A DNA stretch of 64,000 bases from Opitutales bacterium. Its GTDB lineage: Bacteria; Verrucomicrobiota; Verrucomicrobiia; Opitutales; Oceanipulchritudinaceae. Shown here piece by piece: positions 16,940 through 26,118 of the stretch. How positions within the stretch are numbered: position 1 is the first letter of the stretch; the number at the start of each line of letters is the position of its first letter. The notes beneath the pieces are model-generated. The model was not told the DNA's origin, searched no databases, and saw only the letters and a program-made list of their open reading frames with translations. The position numbers and the translations under genes are program-made. Where the stretch lies: assembly GCA_016932335.1 (NCBI GenBank), contig JAFGCZ010000015.1, forward strand, positions 1 through 64,000, in the 5' to 3' direction.

Positions 16940-17433
16940 GTGATGGTAGTGGTGGCTTTATTTTGTTTATAGTCACGATTCTATCCGGAGGAATTGTTGC
17001 GTGGCTTTCCGCTTGTATGACGGCGAGAACTCAACGGAAGATGTCTTTTAATCAGGAGATTGTTAAGCAATTAGATGGTTTGGTTTGCTTATCCGATAGT
17101 GTGTCTGATTTAACCCGTTTGCATCTAAGTGGAGGTCATAGCCGCCCTTTTTCTATTGATGAGGCTTCTGCCACTAGAAATCGTATCATGCAGCAGATCA
17201 AGCTGATGAATAACAAAAGCGAAACTTTGAGGCTCTATGTTTCTAAAAAAAACATGGATTCACTAAGTGCTGGCCTTGTTAAGTTTAAGCAATCTTTGAC
17301 TGGAGATCGTTTCCCTGTTCTAAGGGATCAGGATAAGTGTCATCCAGGAGACAAACCGCTTGCTGATGTTGATACCGCCCAGACTGAGTGGGAGATATGC
17401 TGTCATAGAATTCGGGTGAAATTTTGTCGGTGA
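16936..17433 (+). CDS. Single-TM hypothetical protein, third gene of the cassette
   Basis: 165 aa. N-terminal TM segment about 8-29 (GFILFIVTILSGGIVAWLSA), then a cytoplasmic-looking helical region of about 90 residues and a Cys-containing tail. No family recognised. Its ATG overlaps the stop of the STAS-like gene (ATGA), so it belongs to the same operon. Membrane anchoring suggests it is the output or receptor of the ATPase/STAS pair, but that is only inferred from position. Confidence 0.6.
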   Translation: MSDGSGGFILFIVTILSGGIVAWLSACMTARTQRKMSFNQEIVKQLDGLVCLSDSVSDLTRLHLSGGHSRPFSIDEASATRNRIMQQIKLMNNKSETLRLYVSKKNMDSLSAGLVKFKQSLTGDRFPVLRDQDKCHPGDKPLADVDTAQTEWEICCHRIRVKFCR

Positions 17434-17434
17434 A

Positions 17435-17625
17435 TTATGTTTCTGTTGTTTTCTTGGTATCTATGTATTTTTGAGCAATTGCTCTAAACGTCGATGCCTG
17501 ATAATGTTTTACGAAGATGCTCTTCGAATTGTCTCCCATGATGTTTGACGCATAATCTCTGCCACGTAAGGCAGCCAAATATGATGCGATAGATCTCCTG
17601 TGCAGGTTTGGCTGAGCCAGCTTAC
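17435..17625 (-). pseudogene. C-terminal remnant of a tyrosine recombinase (integrase)
   Basis: The last 62 codons of an open minus-strand frame read NLHRRSIASYLAALRG, then IMGDNSKSIFVKHYQAS. This matches the end of phage-type integrases: the Arg of box II in an RxSxASY context, a degenerate GH position and the nucleophile Tyr in HY. The catalytic first half is missing: upstream in frame the sequence runs into a terminator and tRNA-Ala. I read this as a decayed integrase left where an element entered at the tRNA 3' end. The same frame continues through the tRNA, but that part is an artefact. Confidence 0.6.
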
Positions 17626-17655
17626 TCGTCTGTTTTTTCAGGCGCAAAATACGTA

Positions 17656-17683
17656 CACAAAAAAAGATGCTTTGCAGCATCTT
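17656..17683 (-). terminator. Terminator downstream of tRNA-Ala
   Basis: On the minus strand: AAGATGCT stem, 4-nt loop, AGCATCTT, then seven or eight T. It lies 12 nt after the tRNA 3' end. Confidence 0.85.
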
Positions 17684-17694
17684 CGTGTGAAAAT

Positions 17695-17770
<76 letters not shown>

Positions 17771-17891
17771 ATTTCTTTGATTGCCTGTGCAATCGAAAGT
17801 CGGGAATACATTGAAAACACGGGCAATGGTCAACCCTTTTTTCTGAAAAAATTACAGCGGGCAGTGCATTTGTTGTGCAAGCGCCTGCCTA

Positions 17892-19559
17892 TCAGCGCAT
17901 CAGCTCCACTTCTACCATGCCGCGAACCGCATTGATGCAGTAGATGCGTGTGGCCCGTTCCAAATCCTCACGGTAAAGTACCCGCTCACGGCAACGTCCG
18001 TTGAGCAGCAGTGCCGTGCGTTGTGTGCCCCCCAGCAACCCGCAGGAGAGTGGGGGTGTGTAGTAGTGCCCGTCCAGTTCCAGCACCACATTGCAGCGGG
18101 CGCCCTCGCCCAGTTCGCCGCGCTCATTGAAGTGCAGCACATCAAACACCTCACCCTTGCGGATGCGTTCCATATCCTCGGCATACCAGGGTCGGTAAGT
18201 GGTCTTGTGTCCGAGATACGGGTTGCTGCTCTTAATGCACTTATCGGAAAGTCTTACCTTGTGGGTGCCCGACGCCTTTACCGGATGCAGTTCCGTGCGG
18301 AAGTGCCCGTCGGCATCCAGCAGCAGACGCAGCATACCGCTGCCCGAAAACAGGGGCAGTCTTGCCCGGTCAAAGGGATACCCGAAATAATCGGCCGAGT
18401 ATTCCATGCGCTGCAGGTGCAGTTCCAGATCCTCCGTTTTCCCGTCCTCCAGAAGCATGGTTTCCAAAATCTCAAAATCCGGATTCACTTTTTGCAGAAA
18501 CGCCGTTTTTGTTCGGCACTCCTCCCATTCGCTTTCCGCCCGGCTGTCCCAGACGATTCCGCTGCCCACGCCATAGGTCCAGGAGCTGCTGCCTTTATCT
18601 TGCTGCAGCATGCGGATGGGCACGCTGAAACACAGCTTTTCCGGGTTCAGGTAGGCAATGGCACCGCAGTAGACACCGCGTTCCCGCTGTTCCAGTGTCT
18701 CGATCAGCTTCATCGTTTCCACCTTGGGTGCTCCGGTAATGGAGCCGCAGGGGAAAATGGCCTCAAGGATAGCCTGTAGACCGATTCCGGCCTCCAGTTC
18801 GCCGGTTACGCTGGAAGTCATCTGGTGCACGGTAGAATGCGTTTCTATAGCATACAGTTCCGGCACCTGCACACTCCCGAAGCGGCAGATCCGTCCCAAG
18901 TCGTTGCGCAGCAAATCCACAATCATCAGATTCTCTGCCCGGTTCTTGGCATCCTCCTCCAGAAAATGCCGCAGGCGGGCATCCTCCTCCTCTGTTTCTC
19001 CGCGGGGCATGGTCCCCTTCATCGGGCGGGTCAAAATATGCTGTCCCTCCACCTCAAAAAACAATTCAGGAGAGCAGGAGAGGATCGTCTCGTATTCATT
19101 CTCCAGATAGGCGGAGTAGGGGGTCGGTTGTTCCTGCCGCAGGCGCTCATACAGGGCACGGCTGTCCAGCCCCTTGGCCTCCACCGTGCAGGCATAAGTG
19201 TAATTTACCTGATACGTGCGCCCTGCTGCAATGGCCTCGCGGATGCGTTCAATATGCCCGCTGTAGCGTGGAAAATCCGTCTGCGGCGTCACCTTGATAT
19301 AGCCCGGTGTGGCCTCTGCCTGTGCCCTGTAGGCGGTTCCCTTGTCAAAGGCGGCAAACCACAGCAGAGGCATGCCGCCGGTGCTTCGGTAGCTTTTGTC
19401 GGAGAGTGCCCGGTGGGCCTCGTAGCGAATGTAGCCCACCACATGCAGGCGTTGGCGCAGTTCATCCAGCCGGGGCAGGGCCGTCGCCAGTTCTTCTCCC
19501 GTAAAGGCCCGGATGATTTCCCGGGGTTCCTCAAATGTCAAATCTCCAAAGATCAACAT
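17892..19559 (-). CDS. pabB: Aminodeoxychorismate synthase PabB fused to 4-amino-4-deoxychorismate lyase PabC
   Basis: About 555 aa, two enzymes of p-aminobenzoate/folate synthesis in one chain. The first 350 residues or so are the chorismate-binding domain: QVNYTYACTVE, the RPMKGTMPRGETEEED motif, DLLRNDLGRICR and FPCGSITGAPK. The final 200 residues are a PLP-dependent class IV aminotransferase-fold lyase (ILETMLLEDG near its start, later the FNERGELGEGARCNVVLE motif). The partner PabA amidotransferase is not in the window. Start is uncertain: ATG 19559 is given; a GTG at 19610 directly beside a terminator hairpin would add 17 residues. Confidence 0.92.
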   Translation of the reverse strand: MLIFGDLTFEEPREIIRAFTGEELATALPRLDELRQRLHVVGYIRYEAHRALSDKSYRSTGGMPLLWFAAFDKGTAYRAQAEATPGYIKVTPQTDFPRYSGHIERIREAIAAGRTYQVNYTYACTVEAKGLDSRALYERLRQEQPTPYSAYLENEYETILSCSPELFFEVEGQHILTRPMKGTMPRGETEEEDARLRHFLEEDAKNRAENLMIVDLLRNDLGRICRFGSVQVPELYAIETHSTVHQMTSSVTGELEAGIGLQAILEAIFPCGSITGAPKVETMKLIETLEQRERGVYCGAIAYLNPEKLCFSVPIRMLQQDKGSSSWTYGVGSGIVWDSRAESEWEECRTKTAFLQKVNPDFEILETMLLEDGKTEDLELHLQRMEYSADYFGYPFDRARLPLFSGSGMLRLLLDADGHFRTELHPVKASGTHKVRLSDKCIKSSNPYLGHKTTYRPWYAEDMERIRKGEVFDVLHFNERGELGEGARCNVVLELDGHYYTPPLSCGLLGGTQRTALLLNGRCRERVLYREDLERATRIYCINAVRGMVEVELMR

Positions 19560-19609
19560 ATGCTCAAAAAGGCGAACTGTCCTCCCTCTGTCAACGTTGC
19601 AGCTAGGCA

Positions 19610-19640
19610 CAAAAAAACCTGCACCGTTTCCGGTGCAGGC
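19610..19640 (-). terminator. Rho-independent terminator of the minus-strand surE-region operon
   Basis: Stem CCTGCACCG / CGGTGCAGG with a 4-nt loop, followed on the minus strand by seven T. It is just beyond the stop of the repeat protein at 19648. Confidence 0.93.
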
Positions 19641-19647
19641 TCAAAAG

Positions 19648-20862
19648 TCAACGGTTGCGGATTTCTCCGATCTTTTCCTCCGGCTGTTCTTTGTAAACCG
19701 GCAGGCTCTCGATCGGCATGGCCCCCTTGGGCGTATCCTTGTCCCAGGTTTTCAGGAAAATACGGTCGCCGTTGGTCAGGCTCAGTGTATTGCGCTTGCC
19801 GTCGTCCCATTGCAGGTCCATCTCCGTATTCTTCATCACCCAGTGCCCCTTAACCTTGGCTGCGGAAGGGCTGTCCACGCGGTAGCAGATGCCCCAGCGC
19901 TCCACTTCTATGTGGCTGCTGCGGTCGATCTCATCGTCCCGGATTACATACCAGTGGCCTAGGTAGTCCAGCATGCTCACCAGAATAGTCTCCGCGGAAC
20001 GGAAGTAGCTGATGACCTCGCGCCCTTCGCGCTTGCGCACCTTCAGGCGCTTGTCCGGATTCGTCGGAAAGGTGTCATCCGGTTCAAAGGTTGTCAGCGT
20101 ATAGCCGGCAATATCATCACCCTTGAGGATGGCCTTGTCGCCGCTTGGCCAGACAATCTGCATGCTGTCGTTGATATACGTCCAGTGGCCTTTTTGGCCG
20201 AAATTCTCTTCGCCCCAGTCCTTCTGTGCGGTGGTTACGTTGCCGGTGTTATCCAGGTTCAGGAAGAAGTTGCCGGTTCCCAGCAGCCCCCAGAGCGACT
20301 CATTGTCGGCCACTTCCCAGTAACCGAGGAATTGCTTGGTGCGGGGATCCACGGAGAAGGGTGAATACGCCTTTTCGCGGTCTTCCTTCATCACCTTTAC
20401 ATTCCAGGGGCGCACCGGTGCGTCGGGATTTTCTTCTGAGGCAGCCTCAGGCGCTTCCGCCTTCATATTCCCCACCATCTTCCGGTTGTAACGGGTGCCC
20501 GAGAGCACATCGTCGGAACCGTTGTTGGGGTTCTGGCTGGGGGTAAAGAGGAAACGGCGAATGCCATCCTCCCCACGCTTTTCCAGGGCGTATTTGTAAC
20601 CGCCGTCCCACACAATCAGGAGCCGGTCTCCCTGTAACTCCCATTTGCCTTTTTCAATGGTGTCGTATTTGCCACCGGCCCAGAAACAGGAGGCCTCGCC
20701 TCCACGCTTCACGATCACATAGCAGGTGCTTCCGTTGGCTTCCGGTATTTCCCAGTAACCGTAGAATTCCTTGGCTTGGGTTTCCCCAAAAAGCGTTGTC
20801 CCAAACACCCATATGCAGAAGAGGGGTAAAAACAGTTTCTTTGCATTGACCATAAACAGCAT
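19648..20862 (-). CDS. Secreted hypothetical protein with three repeated lipocalin-like or WD-like modules
   Basis: 404 aa. Signal peptide of about 30 residues ending near GETQA. Three similar modules follow, each opening with a GYWE or GHWY motif (FYGYWEIPE, FLGYWEVAD, YLGHWYVIR). Each continues through a GKW, GHWT or GHWV block to an IVWDGG, IVWPSG or LQWDDG block and a turn, so it is an internal triplication of an all-beta unit. Family not recognised. It is the last gene of a minus-strand run after surE (64 nt gap) and is closed by a strong terminator. Probably periplasmic or surface exposed. Confidence 0.7.
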   Translation of the reverse strand: MLFMVNAKKLFLPLFCIWVFGTTLFGETQAKEFYGYWEIPEANGSTCYVIVKRGGEASCFWAGGKYDTIEKGKWELQGDRLLIVWDGGYKYALEKRGEDGIRRFLFTPSQNPNNGSDDVLSGTRYNRKMVGNMKAEAPEAASEENPDAPVRPWNVKVMKEDREKAYSPFSVDPRTKQFLGYWEVADNESLWGLLGTGNFFLNLDNTGNVTTAQKDWGEENFGQKGHWTYINDSMQIVWPSGDKAILKGDDIAGYTLTTFEPDDTFPTNPDKRLKVRKREGREVISYFRSAETILVSMLDYLGHWYVIRDDEIDRSSHIEVERWGICYRVDSPSAAKVKGHWVMKNTEMDLQWDDGKRNTLSLTNGDRIFLKTWDKDTPKGAMPIESLPVYKEQPEEKIGEIRNR

Positions 20863-20926
20863 GGTTAAATTTTCAGTCTAGATTTAAAATGATGGCAAGA
20901 TTTTACTTACAGAAGAAGCCTTTCCC

Positions 20927-21697
20927 TTAGGCAATTCCACGGAAATCCAGCTTGGTTATACTGATCTTTCCGTTTTCCAGCGCTTCTCTGTCGGTCAGTT
21001 CATCACAGGGGAATTCCCTCCCTTCGCGGAAACGGAAACGGGCCACCCCGTCTTTAAGATCAAACAGGCCTCCCAGAAAGATGTCTGCGGGTTTGGTTAC
21101 TTCCTCTAAGGTGTCTTGCGACATACCCTCAGGATAATTGACGTTATACACCGACAAACGTTCAGTTTTTTTGTTCAGCAATTTTTGCGCATAAGCGGTG
21201 GCATGTGCTCCGGCGGCCTGCAGTGCCCCGACCAGCCTTTCCGGGCACTCACGGTTATTATCCCTCAGCGCGATAAAAAGCTCCCGGTCCACCACCATGG
21301 AAAGGGCCATCGCCGGGATGCCCCAGGCAGCTCCTTCGGCGGCGCCGGCCACTGTGCCCGAACTGTAGAGCAGCGAATAAGTGGTGTTGTAGCCGATGTT
21401 GATTCCCGAAATAACGATATCCGGCTGGCACTCCAACAGGTGGTCCAAGGCAATGTTGATGCAGTCCGTTGGGGTGCCGTCGATGGCCCACTGCCGTGGC
21501 TTGCTCCCAAAGGCTTCCACGGTAACTTCGCGGTTGCGGCTGACAGCTTTGCCCACCCAGCTCTGTTCGCTCTTGGGAGCGGCCACCGCTACCTCAAACT
21601 CTGTTTCCAGAGCCTGAATCAGGGCCTGCAGAAAGCAGCTCTCAATTCCATCGTCATTTGTTACCAGCGCCAGAGGTCGGGTCATTTTATTATTCAT
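20927..21697 (-). CDS. surE: 5'/3'-nucleotidase SurE
   Basis: 256 aa. SurE removes phosphate from nucleoside monophosphates and polyphosphate with a divalent metal. The metal-binding start TNDDGI (13-18) is present, with AAPKSEQSW near 40-48, the DGTPTDC motif near 78-84, and VISGINIGYNT near 96-106, where the Asn completes the site. Length is normal. It lies between the NamZ-like gene (36 nt upstream) and the repeat protein, all minus strand. Cytoplasmic. Confidence 0.93.
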   Translation of the reverse strand: MNNKMTRPLALVTNDDGIESCFLQALIQALETEFEVAVAAPKSEQSWVGKAVSRNREVTVEAFGSKPRQWAIDGTPTDCINIALDHLLECQPDIVISGINIGYNTTYSLLYSSGTVAGAAEGAAWGIPAMALSMVVDRELFIALRDNNRECPERLVGALQAAGAHATAYAQKLLNKKTERLSVYNVNYPEGMSQDTLEEVTKPADIFLGGLFDLKDGVARFRFREGREFPCDELTDREALENGKISITKLDFRGIA

Positions 21698-21733
21698 GCC
21701 AGGCCGGAGGGAAAAGGCAATAGAAGAGACCGC

Positions 21734-22999
21734 TTATTTATACAACTGGTAGGCTTGCGATTCCTGGCGGAAGCGTTCAGCCTCCGCCGCCCACTGGCGG
21801 ATGTAGGCGGCAACGTCCACATTCTCCCCGTTGCGTTTCAGGCTTTCCCAGAATGCGCTGCTGCCCACATGTTTGTTAAAGAGGCCCGCGGCATTGGCAT
21901 CTGCCTTTACAAAGGGGTTGCCCTTGTCGGCCTCCCGATTCCATTTGGCGGCAATTTTCATCATGTAGAAACTCACCTCCGTGGGCCTCAACTGATTCCA
22001 GTCCGTCACCATCAGGTAAACTCCACGGCGCAGTTCCCCGTTCTTCATCTTAAAAGTCACAATCCTGTAATCCAGCCCGGGTATGGTATAACGCTTCAGC
22101 TCCTGGATAATCTGCTCCGGTGTTTTTCCCGTGTACTGCAGCATGCGGAAAGGGTAGCGTGTTCCGTAACCGTGGACAAAGCCGCCCAGCTGTGCCCCGA
22201 GGCCGGTCATGGAGTAACCCATGGCGGCCGAAAGATCGGGAATGGCCGGACTCGTTGCTTTCCACTCCAGCCCCGTCTGCGGCCATTGCATACTCCGTTT
22301 CCATCCGTACATGGGAACTACGGTCAGCTTGCCCCGCTTGCGTGTCTTCTCGTCGATATCCAGCACGCCGCGCTTGTTCTTGGCCATGGTGGCCAGTTCG
22401 CCGATGGTCAATCCGTGCACATAGGGCACCTGAAACGAACCCACATAACTGATCCATTCCTTGTCCATGGGGGGACCGTCCACTTTCAGCCCTCCCAGAG
22501 GGTTTGGTCGGTCCAGAACGATCACTTCCACCTTGTGCTTGAAGCACTCCTCCATGACGTAGCGCATGCAGGAAATGTAGGTGTAGGAGCGCACTCCCAG
22601 ATCCTGCAGATCAATCACCATGGCATCCAGCCCGCGGAGCATTTCCGGCGTTGGCCGGCGGTACTTGCCGTAAAGGGAGTAGACGGGCAACCCGGTTCTC
22701 TGGTCTACCCGGTGGTCCACCGGCACATTGGCCTTCTCATCTCCGTAGATACCGTGTTCCGGGCCAAAGAGGGCCACCAGTTGCACATTGGGCGCCCGGC
22801 GCAGCACATCAATCGTCGACATCCCGTTGCGGTTGACGCCTGCCGGATGCGTCAGCAAACCGATACGTTTTCCCTTCACTTGAGTAAAGTTCTGATACTC
22901 CAGCACATCAATCCCCAGATAGATTCTGTTTGCGGAAGTCTGTCCAAAGAGACTGATCGGTAATACGAGAAGGAGTAGAAGGGCTTTCAGTAATTTCAT
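21734..22999 (-). CDS. DUF1343 protein, NamZ-like exo-beta-N-acetylmuramidase
   Basis: 421 aa with a signal peptide (about 1-22). Family blocks: [68 protein letters not shown] and LDRPNPLGG. The characterised relative NamZ of Bacillus cuts MurNAc from the non-reducing end of peptidoglycan fragments, so a wall-recycling role in the periplasm is likely. The start overlaps the stop of the DUF2062 gene by 4 nt, so the two are translationally coupled. Confidence 0.87.
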   Translation of the reverse strand: MKLLKALLLLLVLPISLFGQTSANRIYLGIDVLEYQNFTQVKGKRIGLLTHPAGVNRNGMSTIDVLRRAPNVQLVALFGPEHGIYGDEKANVPVDHRVDQRTGLPVYSLYGKYRRPTPEMLRGLDAMVIDLQDLGVRSYTYISCMRYVMEECFKHKVEVIVLDRPNPLGGLKVDGPPMDKEWISYVGSFQVPYVHGLTIGELATMAKNKRGVLDIDEKTRKRGKLTVVPMYGWKRSMQWPQTGLEWKATSPAIPDLSAAMGYSMTGLGAQLGGFVHGYGTRYPFRMLQYTGKTPEQIIQELKRYTIPGLDYRIVTFKMKNGELRRGVYLMVTDWNQLRPTEVSFYMMKIAAKWNREADKGNPFVKADANAAGLFNKHVGSSAFWESLKRNGENVDVAAYIRQWAAEAERFRQESQAYQLYK

Positions 23000-23691
23000 T
23001 CTTTCGGGGGCGGGTCTTTTTTAGTCAGGAAGTGCGGTTTAACCGGGAGGTGCAGCAAACCGTGCCCGGTTTCCTGTTCCCTTTGCCGTTGCAGCTCCCT
23101 CAGCCGGGCATACGCTTTTTCCGTGCGCCAGGCCATGAAACGATAAATATAAGAACACACCACACCCAGAAAAAGCCCGATAATCACTCCACCCAAGGCT
23201 GTAATACTCCACACCATTAACACCGTGTGGATGTTTTCCCCCCATTCTCCTGAGGCCGCCCGCTCCAGCATGTTGCGAATGTCTCCGCGCCCGAAATTGG
23301 GCGTTTCCTTGCCGAACAAGTAGAGAAAATGCCGTGCTACATGGTAGTTTACAAAATAGATCGGCGCCACCGTTACCGGATTGGTGATTAATTGCAGCCC
23401 GATAAAGGTTGGTAGATTGGCCCGCAACACCAGTGCCAGCAGAAACGCCAGGGGAATCTGAATGCCGTATATGGGCAGCAGGCTCAATATACTCCCGGCA
23501 ATAAACGCCGGCACCATGGCATTCGAGCGGAACGACCACAGATACGCCTTTTCCCTTGCTGTGGCTGAGAACCAGCGCAACACCGGATACCGGTGGATGT
23601 TGGACTTACGTGGCAACGGTCGCAGTAACATTTTTATTCTGCGAATGCGGGAAAAACGTTCCCTTAAAAGTTGCGCTTCTTCTGTCGGCAT
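22996..23691 (-). CDS. DUF2062 membrane protein
   Basis: 231 aa. The N-terminus is basic, then SIWG-like hydrophobic segments near 55-75, 80-100 and 155-180, with the DUF2062 landmarks [15 protein letters not shown] and [15 protein letters not shown]. The C-terminus is a charged cytoplasmic tail. Function of the family is unknown; it often sits near glycosyltransferases or wall genes. Overlap with the NamZ-like gene supports an envelope role. Confidence 0.82.
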   Translation of the reverse strand: MPTEEAQLLRERFSRIRRIKMLLRPLPRKSNIHRYPVLRWFSATAREKAYLWSFRSNAMVPAFIAGSILSLLPIYGIQIPLAFLLALVLRANLPTFIGLQLITNPVTVAPIYFVNYHVARHFLYLFGKETPNFGRGDIRNMLERAASGEWGENIHTVLMVWSITALGGVIIGLFLGVVCSYIYRFMAWRTEKAYARLRELQRQREQETGHGLLHLPVKPHFLTKKDPPPKE

Positions 23692-23748
23692 AAGTCAAAG
23701 GAGTGCACACTTTAGCAGCTCTTTGATGAGAATCAAGAAAAGCTCTGC

Positions 23749-24900
23749 TCAATCTGAGAACGTTTTCCTTATCAGTTCCGGGAACAACTCCTTCTCTCTG
23801 GCAATGGCCTCTTCCACGCTGATTCCGGGTTCTGCTATTTGGTGCAAAAAAATGCCTGTGGAGGCCTTCTCCCACGCCTCATCGCAGATTTTTCCGGCGA
23901 AAACATGTACCTTTTTCCCATGTTTTCTGGCTAGATCCAATAGCATTCCCGGGCCCTTCCCCGAGAGAGAACTACGGTCGAAGCGTCCCTCTCCGGTCAA
24001 AATACAATCCGCCTCCATGACCTTCTGTTTCAATTCCAGCCATTCACTGACCAGTTTGAACCCCGGTATGTAGCGTGTATCCCGATACGCGCAACTGAGC
24101 CCGAATCCAATGCCTCCGGCCGCTCCGCTGCCCGGTTGCTCTACCTTATCCGTATCCTGATGGAAGAGCTTGATCAGCCGTCCCGCAATCTGCTCAAACA
24201 GTGCCTCCAGTTTGGGGTAATTTTCAGCGGTTAAGCCTTTTTGAGGGCCGTAAACGGCATTTGCTCCGTTTTTACCCAACAGCGGGTTATTGACATCGCA
24301 GGCAATGCGCAGTGGCGGCAGTTCCACCATGTGGGCATGCCATTCTGCGCTTTCATCCCAAAGCTGCGGCGCCCACGGTAAAGTGGATTCCCCCGGGTTT
24401 AGCCCCAACGCCTGCAGGGCTCCAAGCCCGCAATCACTCGTGGCGCTGCCGCCAATCCCCAGCAAAATGCCCGCTGCTCCGCTCTCGGCCACATTCTTCA
24501 ATACTTGCCCGGTTCCGTAACTGGTCGTCCGAAAAGGAGACCTGAATTCCCGAGGCACTTGCTCCAGTCCACTGGACTGTGCCATCTCCACGATCGCCAA
24601 ATTACCTCGTTTGGGTAGCCTCAGTAGTTGGATTACTGCTTGGGGCAGCTCGCTTAGTTCTACCCAGCCGTTGCGGCAGCGAATAGGGTTCCCCAGAGGT
24701 CCGATCACTTCAATATCCTCCAGCATCCCCCCTTTACACAGCGTCAGAATCGTGGCAAATCCCTCGCCGCCGTCCGTTAGCGGCGCGTTCGCAATCACGC
24801 TCTCCTTCTGCACGGAATTTAAAGCCTCTTGAGCCATCCCGCAGGCCATCTCGGCACTCATCGAGTCCTTGAACTTGTCGAACGCAACCAGATATCGCAT
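23749..24900 (-). CDS. Glycerate kinase (GlxK/GarK family)
   Basis: 383 aa. Phosphorylates D-glycerate, in most members of this family at the 2-position. Family blocks: FDKFKDSMSA at the N-terminus, ANAPLTDGGEGFATIL, LLGIGGSATSDCGLGALQALG, a central ACDVNNPLLG and late GEGRFDRSSLSGKGP. Length is typical. First gene of the minus-strand run that continues with DUF2062, NamZ-like and surE; the gap to DUF2062 is 57 nt. It is divergent from the nuclease gene across a 197-nt spacer in which I saw no clear element. Confidence 0.93.
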   Translation of the reverse strand: MRYLVAFDKFKDSMSAEMACGMAQEALNSVQKESVIANAPLTDGGEGFATILTLCKGGMLEDIEVIGPLGNPIRCRNGWVELSELPQAVIQLLRLPKRGNLAIVEMAQSSGLEQVPREFRSPFRTTSYGTGQVLKNVAESGAAGILLGIGGSATSDCGLGALQALGLNPGESTLPWAPQLWDESAEWHAHMVELPPLRIACDVNNPLLGKNGANAVYGPQKGLTAENYPKLEALFEQIAGRLIKLFHQDTDKVEQPGSGAAGGIGFGLSCAYRDTRYIPGFKLVSEWLELKQKVMEADCILTGEGRFDRSSLSGKGPGMLLDLARKHGKKVHVFAGKICDEAWEKASTGIFLHQIAEPGISVEEAIAREKELFPELIRKTFSD

Positions 24901-25097
24901 TTTCTTAAGGTAAATGAATCCATCTGAATTTCCAGCGATTTACGTCAATATCCGGTGAGTTTTGCAAGAAAGGGTGCTTTTTCTCAACTTACTCTCTGCC
25001 TTTAACCATCGACATACCGAACCTTCTTGAATACGACTGGAACCTGGCCGGTTTTTACCGTTCTGTTATGCTTTTAACCTGAAACTATAGACCACTC

Positions 25098-26066
25098 ATG
25101 TTTAAATTCTTTTCCGGTTGTCTCATTAAGTTATTCATTCTCCTCTTTGTCTGTGTCCTCACTTGCGGAGGCCTTTACTGGGGGTATCAAAAACTCGATC
25201 CTTCCAATCAGGCGGTCGTTCGCGAGAAATCCGAGCAGCTCATGGATTTTCTGGAAGATCAGGACGGCGTGCCGGAGGAAGTGCTCGATTTTATTCACTT
25301 TGTCTGGGATAAGTTTACTGATACATCGACAGCTGCTGCTCAGGCTCCATTACCCTTCGAAGGTCAGACTCAATACGCTTTTGCTGGCTTGCCGGAAGAC
25401 GTTTCCTACCCGGGCAATCTCCGTTTGCTCAAGCGCCGCGGTTACTATGTCGGCTACGATGAGTCCCGCCGCAATCCGGCATGGGTGGCTTATTCGGTAA
25501 CCACCCACCATTCAGAGAGCGGTAAACGCCCGTCACGCTTTGCCACCGACAACGATACGAAAACGCGCGTTACGCACGATGACTACACCGGTTCCGGTTA
25601 CGACCGCGGGCACATGGCGCCCAACTACGGTATCGGTGTTACCTATGGCTATGAGGCACAGAAGGAAACCTTCCTCATGTCTAATATCATTCCGCAGACT
25701 CCTGCACTGAACCGCGGCATCTGGAAGGATTTGGAGCAAACCGTGGCCAACGATTATGCCCCCGAAGATGCGCAAATTTGGGTGATTACCGGCCCGGTTT
25801 ATTACTCGGAGAAGCCGCAGACGTTGCCTTCCGGTGTAGCGATTCCCGATGCCTGCTTTAAAATCCTTGCCGACCAGACCGACGATGGTGCTATCCGCAC
25901 TCTTTCCTTTATTATTCCTCAGGATGTGCCCGATAATGCCCGGGCCGAGGACTACCTGGTAACTATTGATGCCGTGGAATCCGTTACCGGGCTGGACTTC
26001 TTTGAGGATCTTCCCGACAACGTCGAAGACCCTCTGGAGAAGGTGAAATGCAAAAGAGTTTGGTAA
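25098..26066 (+). CDS. Secreted/anchored DNA/RNA non-specific endonuclease (NUC1 family)
   Basis: 322 aa. N-terminal hydrophobic segment about 8-28 (signal anchor), then a linker, and a beta-beta-alpha-Me nuclease domain from about 95. The catalytic motif is Asp169-Arg170-Gly171-His172 in GYDRGHMAP, with the metal Asn expected in ALNRGIWKDLE. Such enzymes degrade DNA and RNA outside the cytoplasm for nutrition or, less often, as effectors. No inhibitor (NuiA-like) gene is adjacent. It ends at a bidirectional terminator shared with the RNase G/E gene. Confidence 0.9.
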   Translation: MFKFFSGCLIKLFILLFVCVLTCGGLYWGYQKLDPSNQAVVREKSEQLMDFLEDQDGVPEEVLDFIHFVWDKFTDTSTAAAQAPLPFEGQTQYAFAGLPEDVSYPGNLRLLKRRGYYVGYDESRRNPAWVAYSVTTHHSESGKRPSRFATDNDTKTRVTHDDYTGSGYDRGHMAPNYGIGVTYGYEAQKETFLMSNIIPQTPALNRGIWKDLEQTVANDYAPEDAQIWVITGPVYYSEKPQTLPSGVAIPDACFKILADQTDDGAIRTLSFIIPQDVPDNARAEDYLVTIDAVESVTGLDFFEDLPDNVEDPLEKVKCKRVW

Positions 26067-26070
26067 ACAA

Positions 26071-26100
26071 AAAGAACCCCGGGACTTCCCGGGGTTCTTT
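26071..26100. terminator. Bidirectional terminator between convergent genes
   Basis: Perfect 13-bp stem (26071-26083 with 26088-26100) and a 4-nt loop; A run on the left and T run on the right serve both the nuclease gene and the RNase gene. Confidence 0.9.
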
Positions 26101-26118
26101 GCTTTGTTGGAAAAAAGC

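Noticed and set aside
21116-22963. 615-codon open frame on the plus strand over surE and the NamZ-like gene
   Set aside because: It is antisense to two recognisable genes, has no domain and reflects their codon bias.
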